Below, in pieces: positions 1 to 9,295 of a stretch of DNA of 64,000 nucleotides. A program made the translations under genes and the position numbers. Within the stretch, counting starts at the first letter, position 1, and every line of letters begins with the position of its first letter. The DNA comes from Sulfolobaceae archaeon (GTDB taxonomy: Archaea > Thermoproteota > Thermoprotei_A > Sulfolobales > Sulfolobaceae): NCBI GenBank assembly GCA_026627305.1, contig JAPNVD010000027.1, forward strand, positions 1-64,000, given 5' to 3'. The notes under the pieces are model-generated. The model was given only the letters and a program-made list of their open reading frames with translations, made no database searches and was not told the origin of the DNA.

Positions 1-1
1 G

Positions 2-211
2 AGTAGGGCTTTGTTGAGGAGTCAGGAGTTTGGTGATAGGATTCCTATTGGTGTGTTTTATCAGAATGAGTTAGTACCAACTTATGAGGCTAGGATTAAC
101 CAAAGGGCACCGAGCTATTTACAAAACCCACCATACAAACAACAAATAATTGTTAATAATAAATTAACTACTCTAGTAGACGATCTTCTAAAAGAGAAAG
201 AAGTTGATTAG
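2..211 (+). CDS. 2-oxoacid:ferredoxin oxidoreductase beta subunit, C-terminal fragment (truncated by window edge)
   Basis: Open from the window start in frame 2; C-terminus '[28 protein letters not shown]...PPYKQQ...[11 protein letters not shown]' resembles archaeal OFOR beta C-termini. The Met at 11 is internal. Confidence 0.7.
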   Translation, partial: SRALLRSQEFGDRIPIGVFYQNELVPTYEARINQRAPSYLQNPPYKQQIIVNNKLTTLVDDLLKEKEVD

Positions 212-254
212 TTTTTGTTTTCTCTCTTTTACTTTATTGATTTCCAAGATTTGT

Positions 255-2270
255 ATGAAAACTAGCAAAAGATTTAATAGAGGAATTTCTACAATTATTG
301 GTAGTATAATATTTATTCAAATAATAATTTTATCTATAATAGCAGTAATTGTAATAACTAATAGGTATTTCTCCTCTGAAATGCTTGTGTATAATCATGT
401 TATAAATTCGGCGAGTAATCCTCCTTTAATTGAATATTCTGATGGCAGTGAAACTTATCTAGTTTCAACTAAGCCAGAATTGATTAAATATATTATATTG
501 CCAAATGGAAAAATTTTAAATGAAAATATAATAATTAATGGAAAATTACCTATCTCTTATTTGTTAAATAGCAATGAGTGGGCTATTGTAGTTCTAGGTG
601 ATGGTCAATGGTTTAATATAAGTTACTTACCAACTCTAAGTCAAGAACTAGGTTCATTATTAACGACCATGAATTTTGCTGGAATTTATAATATTCCCCC
701 AGCTTTAGTCAACCAGCTAATAGTGTTTTTGCCACAAGGGAATGGCGGTAATATATTGGTTAATTATCCTACAGCTATTTATGTTCCACCTTATGGTCTT
801 AATTACGTTCTAGAAAATATAAGTGATCTTGCAGGATATACAAGCGGTTTAGATTACTTTAGACAGGTTGATGGTGCATTCGTACCTGTTACTAAATATA
901 TGTATGGATTAGTATGGGTTACTAACTCTACATTAAGAGAATACTTTGATGGTAATTCATTAAACTTTATTATTTATTTTCCTCTCGTAGATTTCGTTCA
1001 TAACGTGCATAAGGGTAAGATTGGTAATTATTATGGTAATTACTTAGAATTTCCTAGCTTCGCTAGTGTAATATTCCCAGTAAATATAACTAATGATATG
1101 TATATGCCATTAGGTATTTTGAGCTTTTCATTTCTTTATAATATTTCTGGAAATCTATACTACTTAGGATTTTATTTTAATGGTGTAACATGGGCATCAC
1201 CACTTTATGGATACTATACTGCTCCTACAGGATTTATAGCGCCTCCATGGAATACCTCAACCTACTCTATGGCTAATCAAATTGTGATATCTCAGAGTAA
1301 AGATGTTGAAGCCATATGGTCTTCAAATGATAATTATCGTTATGCCGTGAATAACACCGTAGTATTACTGCCCAACTATAATTCTTACTTACCCATAGAT
1401 AATACAAATTTAAGTTATTACATAAATTATATACCACTTACAGGTATAATTTCAGAAGCATGGGCGTGGCTTAACAATTATTCCTCATATAACAAGAACT
1501 GGTCTATTTCTAAATTCCTAAATGAGTATTCACTTAGACCATTAAATTTAATTCATCAGCAGAACTTCTTTGAACAACTGCTCATAATTCCTTGGAGTTA
1601 TAATCCTACCACAGGACAAATAACAGTAGCATTAGCTTTAGTAGGTTCTTCAGATCTTCAAAAATATACAGATAATTACTGGTGTTTAGGCGGATATGAT
1701 GGCCATACTTATTCACAGCAGATACATATTATAGCTGATGGCTATACGATTTACACAATTGAGTACTTTACTTATGATATTTCATCTTCCATTTTGTCTC
1801 AAAACAACGGCGTAATTTTAGCATTTAGTTTAAATTCTAATTCTACCGGCGACTATATCTCGTCTTTTGCTGTTGTTGACGGTAAATCATATATTGGTAT
1901 TGGCAACTTTACGTATTATTTATTCAAAATCAATAGAGATGATACACTTACTTATAATGGTAGTTATACAATAAGCGGTTATAAGATACCTATAGGTTAT
2001 CCTTATGTAGTATTCACTGGTTATAAAGAGTTTAAATATGTTCCTTACGGTGTTTCAGCCGACGGTATTTCAAATAATAGTTATGAGTTATTAGAAGTAC
2101 CAACAGCTTATGTTAATAATTACCTAGGTATTGACTTCACATCACCGTTTAATATCTATATGCCACCTTTAGAGAGTGGCTTAGTTTATGAATATGTATA
2201 TGACAATCCTAATTACAATTATAATTATTATGGATGGATAGCAATAGGTAACTATAGCTTAGTTGCTTAG
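255..2270 (+). CDS. large exported/surface protein with class III (type IV pilin-like) signal peptide
   Basis: Start reassigned from 204 to ATG 255: MKTSKRFNRG|ISTIIGSIIFIQIIILSIIAVIVI = basic n-region, RG cleavage-like site, hydrophobic helix; ectodomain rich in N-x-S/T sequons and aromatics. Confidence 0.65.
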   Translation: MKTSKRFNRGISTIIGSIIFIQIIILSIIAVIVITNRYFSSEMLVYNHVINSASNPPLIEYSDGSETYLVSTKPELIKYIILPNGKILNENIIINGKLPISYLLNSNEWAIVVLGDGQWFNISYLPTLSQELGSLLTTMNFAGIYNIPPALVNQLIVFLPQGNGGNILVNYPTAIYVPPYGLNYVLENISDLAGYTSGLDYFRQVDGAFVPVTKYMYGLVWVTNSTLREYFDGNSLNFIIYFPLVDFVHNVHKGKIGNYYGNYLEFPSFASVIFPVNITNDMYMPLGILSFSFLYNISGNLYYLGFYFNGVTWASPLYGYYTAPTGFIAPPWNTSTYSMANQIVISQSKDVEAIWSSNDNYRYAVNNTVVLLPNYNSYLPIDNTNLSYYINYIPLTGIISEAWAWLNNYSSYNKNWSISKFLNEYSLRPLNLIHQQNFFEQLLIIPWSYNPTTGQITVALALVGSSDLQKYTDNYWCLGGYDGHTYSQQIHIIADGYTIYTIEYFTYDISSSILSQNNGVILAFSLNSNSTGDYISSFAVVDGKSYIGIGNFTYYLFKINRDDTLTYNGSYTISGYKIPIGYPYVVFTGYKEFKYVPYGVSADGISNNSYELLEVPTAYVNNYLGIDFTSPFNIYMPPLESGLVYEYVYDNPNYNYNYYGWIAIGNYSLVA

Positions 2271-2336
2271 TAGTGTCTTATCGATGCTGAAGAATTACTA
2301 AAGACTCTTAAGCTACTTTGTCTTAAAAATATTTAG

Positions 2337-2795
2337 ATGTATAGAGGACCAGAGAGGTTAAGGAAGGGTATTTTGAAAGCGTTAGTATTAGAAGCATTAA
2401 ATGACGGGCCCAAGTCTCCATATGAGATCATCAAATATATTAGTGTGAAATTTAATAATTTATATAAACCTAGTACAGGTTCTATATATCCTGTTTTAAG
2501 AACTTTGAGTTCTGAGGGATTAGTTAAGATTGATAATTCTGATATTATGAGAAAGAAATACATGTTAACAAGTAAAGGAATTGAAAAATATAGTGAAGTA
2601 AAAAAGAGTTTAGAGGAATTCTTTTCACAAACCAGTCCATATAGAGATATCTTAAATGAATTAATTGATATAAGCTTCGTAATATATAAAAATAAGGAAA
2701 AGATAATGAAAAATAAAGATATTGAAACGAAAGTATATGAGAGCTTAAAAAGAATTAAAGAGGAGTTGCTAGCTATCTTTAATGAGGTTTATTAG
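2337..2795 (+). CDS. PadR family transcriptional regulator
   Basis: N-terminal winged helix 'ILKALVLEALNDGPKSPYEIIKYISVKFNNLYKPSTGSIYPVLRTLSSEGLVKI' matches the PadR signature. Confidence 0.88.
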   Translation: MYRGPERLRKGILKALVLEALNDGPKSPYEIIKYISVKFNNLYKPSTGSIYPVLRTLSSEGLVKIDNSDIMRKKYMLTSKGIEKYSEVKKSLEEFFSQTSPYRDILNELIDISFVIYKNKEKIMKNKDIETKVYESLKRIKEELLAIFNEVY

Positions 2796-3323
2796 TTCAA
2801 TAGCTCTCTTAATAACACTCATAGGATCTGTATCTATGATAAAAATTCCTGGTTCTTTACCATAATCTCCTAGATCAATAATGTAGTTAGGAATCTTTCC
2901 TAACTCTTCATACGCTTTACTTATCATGAAATTCATTGTATGGTGCTCCTTACTCTTAATATCTTTAGGTTCCTTTTTTCTATCGAATATGTATAAGTTA
3001 CCTGCTAATTGTTTCTCAAATTCAGGATAATATTTTAGATTAATCGCGCTTCTATACTTTTTATTATATTTCATTGTCTCTAATATCACTCTAGCTATGT
3101 GATCAGAGGCACCAAATGCCGGTTGCATGCAGTATATAACTTTATTAAAGGCTACTGTCAATCGCCCAGGGATAGCTGCAACATCTTCTGTACTTTTAGC
3201 ATCCTCGATAGCATAACCTATATTAGTCCTTATTTCAGGTATTAAAAGATAAGCTTTTTCATTCCTAATAAACGTATCTACTGCTTCTTTTAGTTTTAAC
3301 AGCACCTCTTCTCTTTCGTTCAT
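2769..3323 (-). CDS. ThiN-domain protein (thiamine-phosphate synthase ThiN-type, stand-alone)
   Basis: 'IPEIRTNIGYAIEDAKSTEDVAAIPGRLT...FGASDHIARVILETMKYNKKYRSAINLKY' and 'IIDLGDYGKEPGIFIID' are typical of ThiN domains; no kinase or HTH part. Confidence 0.75.
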   Translation of the reverse strand: MNEREEVLLKLKEAVDTFIRNEKAYLLIPEIRTNIGYAIEDAKSTEDVAAIPGRLTVAFNKVIYCMQPAFGASDHIARVILETMKYNKKYRSAINLKYYPEFEKQLAGNLYIFDRKKEPKDIKSKEHHTMNFMISKAYEELGKIPNYIIDLGDYGKEPGIFIIDTDPMSVIKRAIELINLIKDS

Positions 3324-3363
3324 AATAGTGTATATTCTTTATAAAATAAAATATTTTTATTTC

Positions 3364-4131
3364 TTAACGTGTAGGTAATGGCACAATTAAAAAGCTGAGG
3401 AGCAATGATAATAATCCTGAAATATATATACCATCAAAAGTTCCCATTCCACCTATGCTTATGATTAGAGGGTTATTATCTATAATTTTCTTCATATTAA
3501 GAAGATCAGCGCCTATTATAGTACCTAAAGTGCTTGAGATATATGTGGATAGTGGAAGAAGCAATATGTTGCTCCTAAACATGATGTAGCTAAAGAAAAT
3601 GGAGAATAGAGGAGGAATTATTGGATGCATAGCAACCCCTACGGAAGGTATTACTTTAGAAAATAGTTTTGATATTAGTGTTACAAAAACGATAATAATT
3701 ATTAACTCTATCATGTAATAATATTTATATATAAAATAGCTTTCTATAAGAATAATAGACATTATAAAAGGGATTAAAGCACCACCTACATTAATTGCAA
3801 TATACGTATTAGATCTTTGCTCTATTTTAATAGAAGGAAAATAAAATGGAATACCAAATATGTAAATTACTTGATCCTTTCCAATCTCTAATATCCTTTT
3901 CCTCTCAATTTCCTTAATAACTATATTTATTGGACTAAATACAAGACTTAATATCGATATGCTAAATGCAAAGATAAAAGCGACTATTTGACTTATCCTC
4001 AAATATTCAAAGAGGGCAGTTATGTATGTGTACGTGATTATAAATAGAATAATACTTGCTATATAATACAAAATAATAATAAATGGTTCGTTAAGGAATT
4101 TTGTAAAGATTATTCTCTTCATAACTATCAC
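3364..4131 (-). CDS. DUF1614-like multi-pass membrane protein
   Basis: Hydrophobic throughout; 'PSVGVAMHPIIPPLFS...GADLLNMKKI...SIGGMGTFDGIYISGLLSLLL' resembles DUF1614 proteins. Confidence 0.6.
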   Translation of the reverse strand: MIVMKRIIFTKFLNEPFIIILYYIASIILFIITYTYITALFEYLRISQIVAFIFAFSISILSLVFSPINIVIKEIERKRILEIGKDQVIYIFGIPFYFPSIKIEQRSNTYIAINVGGALIPFIMSIILIESYFIYKYYYMIELIIIIVFVTLISKLFSKVIPSVGVAMHPIIPPLFSIFFSYIMFRSNILLLPLSTYISSTLGTIIGADLLNMKKIIDNNPLIISIGGMGTFDGIYISGLLSLLLSFLIVPLPTR

Positions 4132-4667
4132 GAAATCTGCTTCTTACAAGTTTCTGCTACTTTTATATATTCTTCGAAATTATTGAATGTTAATGGATAT
4201 ATCTTGATACCAATGTTTTCGTAATTGCTATAGTTATATCCCTTCCAAAAGCTAATACCAACATAATTATCGTTAAACACAAGATTACAAATATCAGAAG
4301 TACAACTTAAAATAAGATATTGTAAAAGAATCTCAGAGTTTAAATAGATATCTGCAGGTAGAATCAAAATTGGAACTTTTAATATATTTACAACTTCTAA
4401 AATGTCCTTTTCATATCCTTCTCCTCTAGTATAAATCAGTTGTACATCTGGATTTAGAGCTTTTAAAAATCTAGTTACGGGATGAGAATATGTTGTCGCC
4501 ACATATACCCTGTTTGTTAAATGTTTTGAGATAGTTATTAAATTAATTAAATTTTTGGAATCACATACATTAGCCAGAGGTTTATCTTGGTTAAATCTAC
4601 TACCTTTGCCTCCACTCATTATAACTACTTTCAAATCTTGCAAGTTCTTCGTGTAAATCATCCTCAT
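4128..4667 (-). CDS. CobY-like nucleotidyltransferase (MobA/CobY fold)
   Basis: 'LKVVIMSGGKGSRFNQDKPLANVCDSKNLINLI' is the NTP-transferase signature. The real start is probably nearer 4634 (TTG). Overlaps the end of the PurM-like gene. Confidence 0.65.
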   Translation of the reverse strand: MRMIYTKNLQDLKVVIMSGGKGSRFNQDKPLANVCDSKNLINLITISKHLTNRVYVATTYSHPVTRFLKALNPDVQLIYTRGEGYEKDILEVVNILKVPILILPADIYLNSEILLQYLILSCTSDICNLVFNDNYVGISFWKGYNYSNYENIGIKIYPLTFNNFEEYIKVAETCKKQIS

Positions 4668-5598
4668 TTATCTTTCCCTCACCCGAAACAAATACTTCAG
4701 CTTCCCTTTCTTCACCAACCTTTCCTATTATAGCTGACTCTTTTATGGTATTTAATATAGCCTCGGGCTTATCTGTAATTACTATAAAGGATCCTGATGA
4801 AATAAATAAGTAAGGATTAATTCCTAATCTATTTACGATCTCCCTTATCTCTTCACGTATTATTATATTTTCCTTATATACAATTAGCTTTCTATTTAAT
4901 GCATTTGAGATCTCGTAGAGCGATTGCCAAATTCCTCCATCTGTTATATCATGCATAGCCTTAGAATATTCCCAAATTTTTTCTGCTTTGATTTGATCTA
5001 TAATTTCATATTTATAATTTTTTCTAATATTTTCTATAATTTCCTTTTTTATTCCTCTATTAATAAGTAGTTCTTTAAACTCCGTCGCTAATATCCAAGC
5101 ACCTTCTATACCTATACTCGATACTTGAACAATATAATCTCCTTCCTTCACGTTTCTATAACTTAAATATTTATTTACTGTGGAGAATGCAGTAGTTACA
5201 ACTATTGGACTTTTGACAGTTGAGGTAACTTCGGTATGCCCACCTATTACACTACATTTTAAGATATTGCAAGCCTCCTTGATACCATCTATTACTCTAT
5301 CTAGATCCTCTAATCTTGGTAATAAAATAGTAGTAGAAATCCATTTACAATAGCCACCTTTCATATTAATGTCGTTACATGCGACTACTACAGATAAATA
5401 TCCTGGTTCTAAGGAGGCTTCGGTAATAGGATCAGAATGTACTAAGATATATTTGCTCTCCTTATCCAAAGATATTACTGCGGCATCTTCCCCCAATGCT
5501 GGGCATATTTCACATGAACCGATCGGTAGTTTATTTATAAATTTATTAATGTTTACTTTGCCTTCATAAACACTTGTCATTAAATCAATACCAAACAT
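4600..5598 (-). CDS. PurM/HypE/ThiL superfamily (AIR synthase-related) protein
   Basis: 'GEDAAVISL...ILVHSDPITEASLEPGYLSVVVACNDINMKGG' and 'VIGGHTEVT', 'DITDGGIWQSLYEI' are AIR synthase-family motifs. Confidence 0.72.
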   Translation of the reverse strand: MFGIDLMTSVYEGKVNINKFINKLPIGSCEICPALGEDAAVISLDKESKYILVHSDPITEASLEPGYLSVVVACNDINMKGGYCKWISTTILLPRLEDLDRVIDGIKEACNILKCSVIGGHTEVTSTVKSPIVVTTAFSTVNKYLSYRNVKEGDYIVQVSSIGIEGAWILATEFKELLINRGIKKEIIENIRKNYKYEIIDQIKAEKIWEYSKAMHDITDGGIWQSLYEISNALNRKLIVYKENIIIREEIREIVNRLGINPYLFISSGSFIVITDKPEAILNTIKESAIIGKVGEEREAEVFVSGEGKINEDDLHEELARFESSYNEWRQR

Positions 5599-5615
5599 TA
5601 TATGACTTAAAAAGA

Positions 5616-6353
5616 TTAGCTAAACTCATTTGCTTTACTAAGTAAAACATTTCTTAATTCTATTCGTGTAATTAATTCAACATATTCAGAAAATTCTTTC
5701 TTTAACCTTTCGTCTATTAACTCAAATAGGTTTCGTTTTAGATTATAATTATATATGGAAACATTTAAATTTTGTATTTGCTTTATTATATCTATACTTT
5801 TCTCATATGGTATATCAGATGTGAAATCAATGTACTCTTGCAGATCAGTCACATTAATTTTTTGACCCATAATGGTTAGCCTTTTTATGATATTAGATGG
5901 TAGAATAAAAGGACCTAGTGTATACAATAAAGGTGAGTTAAGGCCAATCTGTAATCTATTATCAGAAATTTCGGTATCTGCTTTTGCTATTAGTATATCC
6001 ATACATAATAGCATGTCTAATGATTCATTCATAATACTTCCATTTATTATAGCTATTTTTAATTTATTTAATTCTATTAATCTTTTATATATTTCATATA
6101 GGTATCTAGCGAGTGAAGAAGCTCTTTCTCTAGATCTATTAGCGTTTAAAAGTTCTGCTATTCCTATTCCTCTTCCGAAACTTTCACCATCGGACTTGAA
6201 TATAGCGAACTTATATTTATTGAGACTCTCTATATATGATAATGTATCTAATAATTGAAGAAGGAAGTCAAGATTGTAGAAATATTTTTCAGATTTTAAA
6301 TTAAATGTAATAGTTATATAATCCCTTTCCTCTTTTACCTCTATATATTTCAT
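5616..6353 (-). CDS. divergent crotonase-fold (enoyl-CoA hydratase/isomerase-like) protein
   Basis: Likely start MKYIEVKEE at 6353 (ORF extends to 6413, into gad). 'FGRGIGIAELLN' and 'IAIINGSIMNESLDMLLCMDILIAKADTEISDNRLQIGL' align by eye with crotonase motifs. Confidence 0.65.
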   Translation of the reverse strand: MKYIEVKEERDYITITFNLKSEKYFYNLDFLLQLLDTLSYIESLNKYKFAIFKSDGESFGRGIGIAELLNANRSRERASSLARYLYEIYKRLIELNKLKIAIINGSIMNESLDMLLCMDILIAKADTEISDNRLQIGLNSPLLYTLGPFILPSNIIKRLTIMGQKINVTDLQEYIDFTSDIPYEKSIDIIKQIQNLNVSIYNYNLKRNLFELIDERLKKEFSEYVELITRIELRNVLLSKANEFS

Positions 6354-6406
6354 CAGTAAAGAATTCAGAGAAAATAGTTTATATTTATTGAGCATAAATA
6401 AGGAAT

Positions 6407-7585
6407 ATGACAAAAATTTCTGAAGTAGAGCCTATAGTTCTTACTTCTAAAGAAAAAGGGAGTGCTACTTGGGCTTCAAATATGATCTTAGTTAAAGTAG
6501 TTACTTCAGATGGTAGAGTTGGCTATGGAGAGGCAGTACCAACTTTAAGGATATTACCAGTTGTTAATGCGATAAGGCAGCTATCAAAATTCTTAGTAGG
6601 AAAGGATTTTCATCAAGTGGAATATAACTATCAAGAATGGTATAAACAGGAATTTTATTTAGCTAGATCGTTTGAGTACTCGACAGCATGGAGTGCTGTA
6701 GATATAGCACAATGGGATTTAATAGGTCGTGAATTAGGTTCACCAATATATCAGTTTTTAGGAGGAAAAATAAGAGATGAAATCCTAGTTTATGCAAATG
6801 GATGGTATCAAGATTGTGTAGAACCCGAGTGCTTTGCAGAAAAAGCTAAGGAAATAGTTAAAAAGGGATATAAGGGCTTAAAGTTTGATCCATTTGGTAA
6901 TTACTTTAACTGGATAGATGAAGAGGGCTTAAAGAAAGCTGAGGATCGTGTAAAGGCTGTTAGAGAAGCTGTAGGTGATAATATTTATATCATGATAGAA
7001 CATCACGGGCGTTTTAATGCTAACTCTGCAATAATGATAGCAAAGAGGTTAGAGAAATATGATCCATTGTTTATGGAAGAACCTCTACATCATGAAGATC
7101 TAGAAGGATATAAAAAATATAGAGCTTACACATCAGTAAGAGTAGCTTTAGGAGAAAGGCTGATCTCTGTAAAAGAAGCATTAGTTTACCTTAAAGATAG
7201 AATAGCTGATTTCCTTCAACCAGATTTATGTAATATTGGTGGAGTAACAGCGGCTAGAAAGATAATATCGTTAACTGAAGCTTTCGATGTAGAAATAGCA
7301 TACCACAATGCATTTGGTCCTGTGCAAAATGCAGTTGAAGTACAAGCTAGTGCTGCAACTCCTAATTTGCTAATATTAGAATCTTTCTTTGATTGGTTCC
7401 CTCAATGGAAGAGAGACTTAGTTTATGATGAACCTAAAGTCGAAAATGGTAAAGTTAAAGTACCTGATAAACCTGGAATAGGCGTTAACATAAATGAGAA
7501 AATTATAGAAGATCTAAAGGTGGAACCTATAGCTCTCGAAGTGAAAGAAGAGCCAGTATGGGTAGTAAAAGGTACATGGAAATAA
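6407..7585 (+). CDS. gad: D-gluconate/D-galactonate dehydratase (enolase superfamily)
   Basis: '[20 protein letters not shown]...[11 protein letters not shown]...[10 protein letters not shown]...[21 protein letters not shown]...[14 protein letters not shown]...[12 protein letters not shown]' matches the Sulfolobus gluconate dehydratase from memory. Confidence 0.92.
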   Translation: MTKISEVEPIVLTSKEKGSATWASNMILVKVVTSDGRVGYGEAVPTLRILPVVNAIRQLSKFLVGKDFHQVEYNYQEWYKQEFYLARSFEYSTAWSAVDIAQWDLIGRELGSPIYQFLGGKIRDEILVYANGWYQDCVEPECFAEKAKEIVKKGYKGLKFDPFGNYFNWIDEEGLKKAEDRVKAVREAVGDNIYIMIEHHGRFNANSAIMIAKRLEKYDPLFMEEPLHHEDLEGYKKYRAYTSVRVALGERLISVKEALVYLKDRIADFLQPDLCNIGGVTAARKIISLTEAFDVEIAYHNAFGPVQNAVEVQASAATPNLLILESFFDWFPQWKRDLVYDEPKVENGKVKVPDKPGIGVNINEKIIEDLKVEPIALEVKEEPVWVVKGTWK

Positions 7586-7620
7586 CTATATTATTATCAC
7601 TTTTTTATATCATCACCTTA

Positions 7621-8007
7621 CTAATGGTGTGCTAATATTAGTGGTAGTATAAAGATCGCGAATAATAGATTAAAGAGTACTATTGCTGTTATAATTGTGT
7701 AAAGATAGTTTCTTTGTTTTGCAAAATCTGCTATACCTAAGATGACCCTTAGTACAGGCGTAGCTATAAGTACCATTAATCCTAGCCATACAAAATTCAT
7801 TCCATCATTAATATCTAAATTCTTAAGCACGTTTATAGGCACAAAGACGGAACTATTTAGAGGAGATTTGGGATTCACCCAATCATTTACTGGATAACCA
7901 TTTGAACTTCCGTGAATTATCGTTATCACAATTCCTGTTACAATTAGGATGGCGCTTATTATTACTCCTATTCTAAGGGTATATCCTATAACATCGTAGA
8001 TATCCAT
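7621..8007 (-). CDS. DUF1634-like small membrane protein
   Basis: About three TM helices; 3' neighbour of a TauE/SafE transporter, the usual DUF1634 pairing; 'LGLMVLIATPVLRVILGIADFAKQRNYLY'. Confidence 0.65.
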   Translation of the reverse strand: MDIYDVIGYTLRIGVIISAILIVTGIVITIIHGSSNGYPVNDWVNPKSPLNSSVFVPINVLKNLDINDGMNFVWLGLMVLIATPVLRVILGIADFAKQRNYLYTIITAIVLFNLLFAIFILPLILAHH

Positions 8008-8023
8008 CGTTATTCACCTCCTC

Positions 8024-8884
8024 TTAAACTGCAATACCTAATCCTCTCAATATCATTTCTATACCTAGAATTACTAGTATGGCTGTAAATATATACCTTA
8101 TAGTTACATTTCTGATCCTAACTAAAATCCTTGTACCGATCATGGCTCCTACTAAAACACCTAGAGCTGTTGCAGCTGCAATAAACGGTTGAATATATCC
8201 AAAGAACCAGTAAATAGAACTACCTGTAGCAGCAGTAACCCCTATCATAAAATTGCTGGTTGTTGTACTTACCTTCATAGGTAAGTTCATTGCCCAATCC
8301 ATTCCTAATACTTTTAAAGCACCTGAACCTATACCCAATAACCCTGATATGAATCCTGCAAAGAACATGATTATCTCGCCTAGCCACCACCTAACACCAT
8401 AATATTCTACTTCCCTTCCCAATGCTTGATCGTAATATTTTCCTTGAAGTTGAAATATTCTAGTCGTCCAATCTGCAGGTATAGGTCTAGGCAATTCGAA
8501 TTTAGATCTTTGCAATTGTATATATACTTGAGATAGTAAAACTATTCCGAATACAATATATATAATATATTGAAGGTGATGTGCATATATATAAGCTACG
8601 GTTAGTGCGCCAACTATAGAGCCAGTTGTTGTAGCTATTTCTAATCCCATTCCAATCTTTACGTTAGTTATCCTGTCTTTGACATAAGCACTTGCTGCTC
8701 CACTAGAAGTAGATATTGTAGATATCAAACTAGCACCAGTGGCATATATTATTGGAATATTTAGATAGAGGGTATATATTGGGACTAAGAATGTACCTCC
8801 GCCTAATCCTGTTAGCGATCCTAATAATCCTGATATTAAACTTGCGATAAACATTAAGAAAAATTCAACTAACGGGTTCATCAT
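8024..8884 (-). CDS. sulfite exporter TauE/SafE family membrane protein
   Basis: 'LISGLLGSLTGLGGGTFLVPIYTLYLNIPIIYATGASLISTIS' and a second repeat 'GFISGLLGIGSGALKVLGMDWAMNLPMKVSTTTSNFMIG'. Confidence 0.88.
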   Translation of the reverse strand: MMNPLVEFFLMFIASLISGLLGSLTGLGGGTFLVPIYTLYLNIPIIYATGASLISTISTSSGAASAYVKDRITNVKIGMGLEIATTTGSIVGALTVAYIYAHHLQYIIYIVFGIVLLSQVYIQLQRSKFELPRPIPADWTTRIFQLQGKYYDQALGREVEYYGVRWWLGEIIMFFAGFISGLLGIGSGALKVLGMDWAMNLPMKVSTTTSNFMIGVTAATGSSIYWFFGYIQPFIAAATALGVLVGAMIGTRILVRIRNVTIRYIFTAILVILGIEMILRGLGIAV

Positions 8885-9083
8885 GTTGTATACCTCTTAA
8901 TAATTGCCAAGATTTACAATAAAAAGGTATTCCACATCCTTGATGAGAAAAATGTTGAAAATATTTTTTGAAATGTATTTAATAACATATTATCAGTATA
9001 CTTATTTTTATTCTATAAATACTCATTAGGTCTCCCAGACAATTTTAATACTCTAAAACCTAATCTATCAATAATAAGTAAGA

Positions 9084-9293
9084 ATGATAAGAATAACAGT
9101 CCATTTAATACGAGAGAAAAAGAGTTTAGAGCTAGAGGTGCCAGATAATTTTACAGTTAGTGACCTATTAAAAAAATTAGGTTATTCGATACAAGGTACT
9201 GTGGTTTTACGCGATTCTACTCCAGTAATAGAGTCAGAAAAACTGCAAAACAACGATGTCTTAGAAATCTTTCTTACTGCATCAGGAGGGTAA
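9084..9293 (+). CDS. Urm1/SAMP/MoaD-ThiS-like beta-grasp protein with C-terminal Gly-Gly
   Basis: 69 aa: 'MIRITVHL...SLELEVPDNFTVSDLLKKLGYSIQGTVVLRDSTPVIESEKLQNNDVLEIFLTASGG*'; ubiquitin-like layout with terminal GG. Confidence 0.78.
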   Translation: MIRITVHLIREKKSLELEVPDNFTVSDLLKKLGYSIQGTVVLRDSTPVIESEKLQNNDVLEIFLTASGG

Positions 9294-9295
9294 TT

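Noticed and set aside
8930-9075. C-box-like TTGATGA (about 8940) and inverted repeat ATTAGGT/ACCTAAT (9025-9064) upstream of the Urm1-like gene
   Set aside because: No matching D box; 7-bp repeat with a 26-nt loop is plausible by chance in AT-rich DNA.
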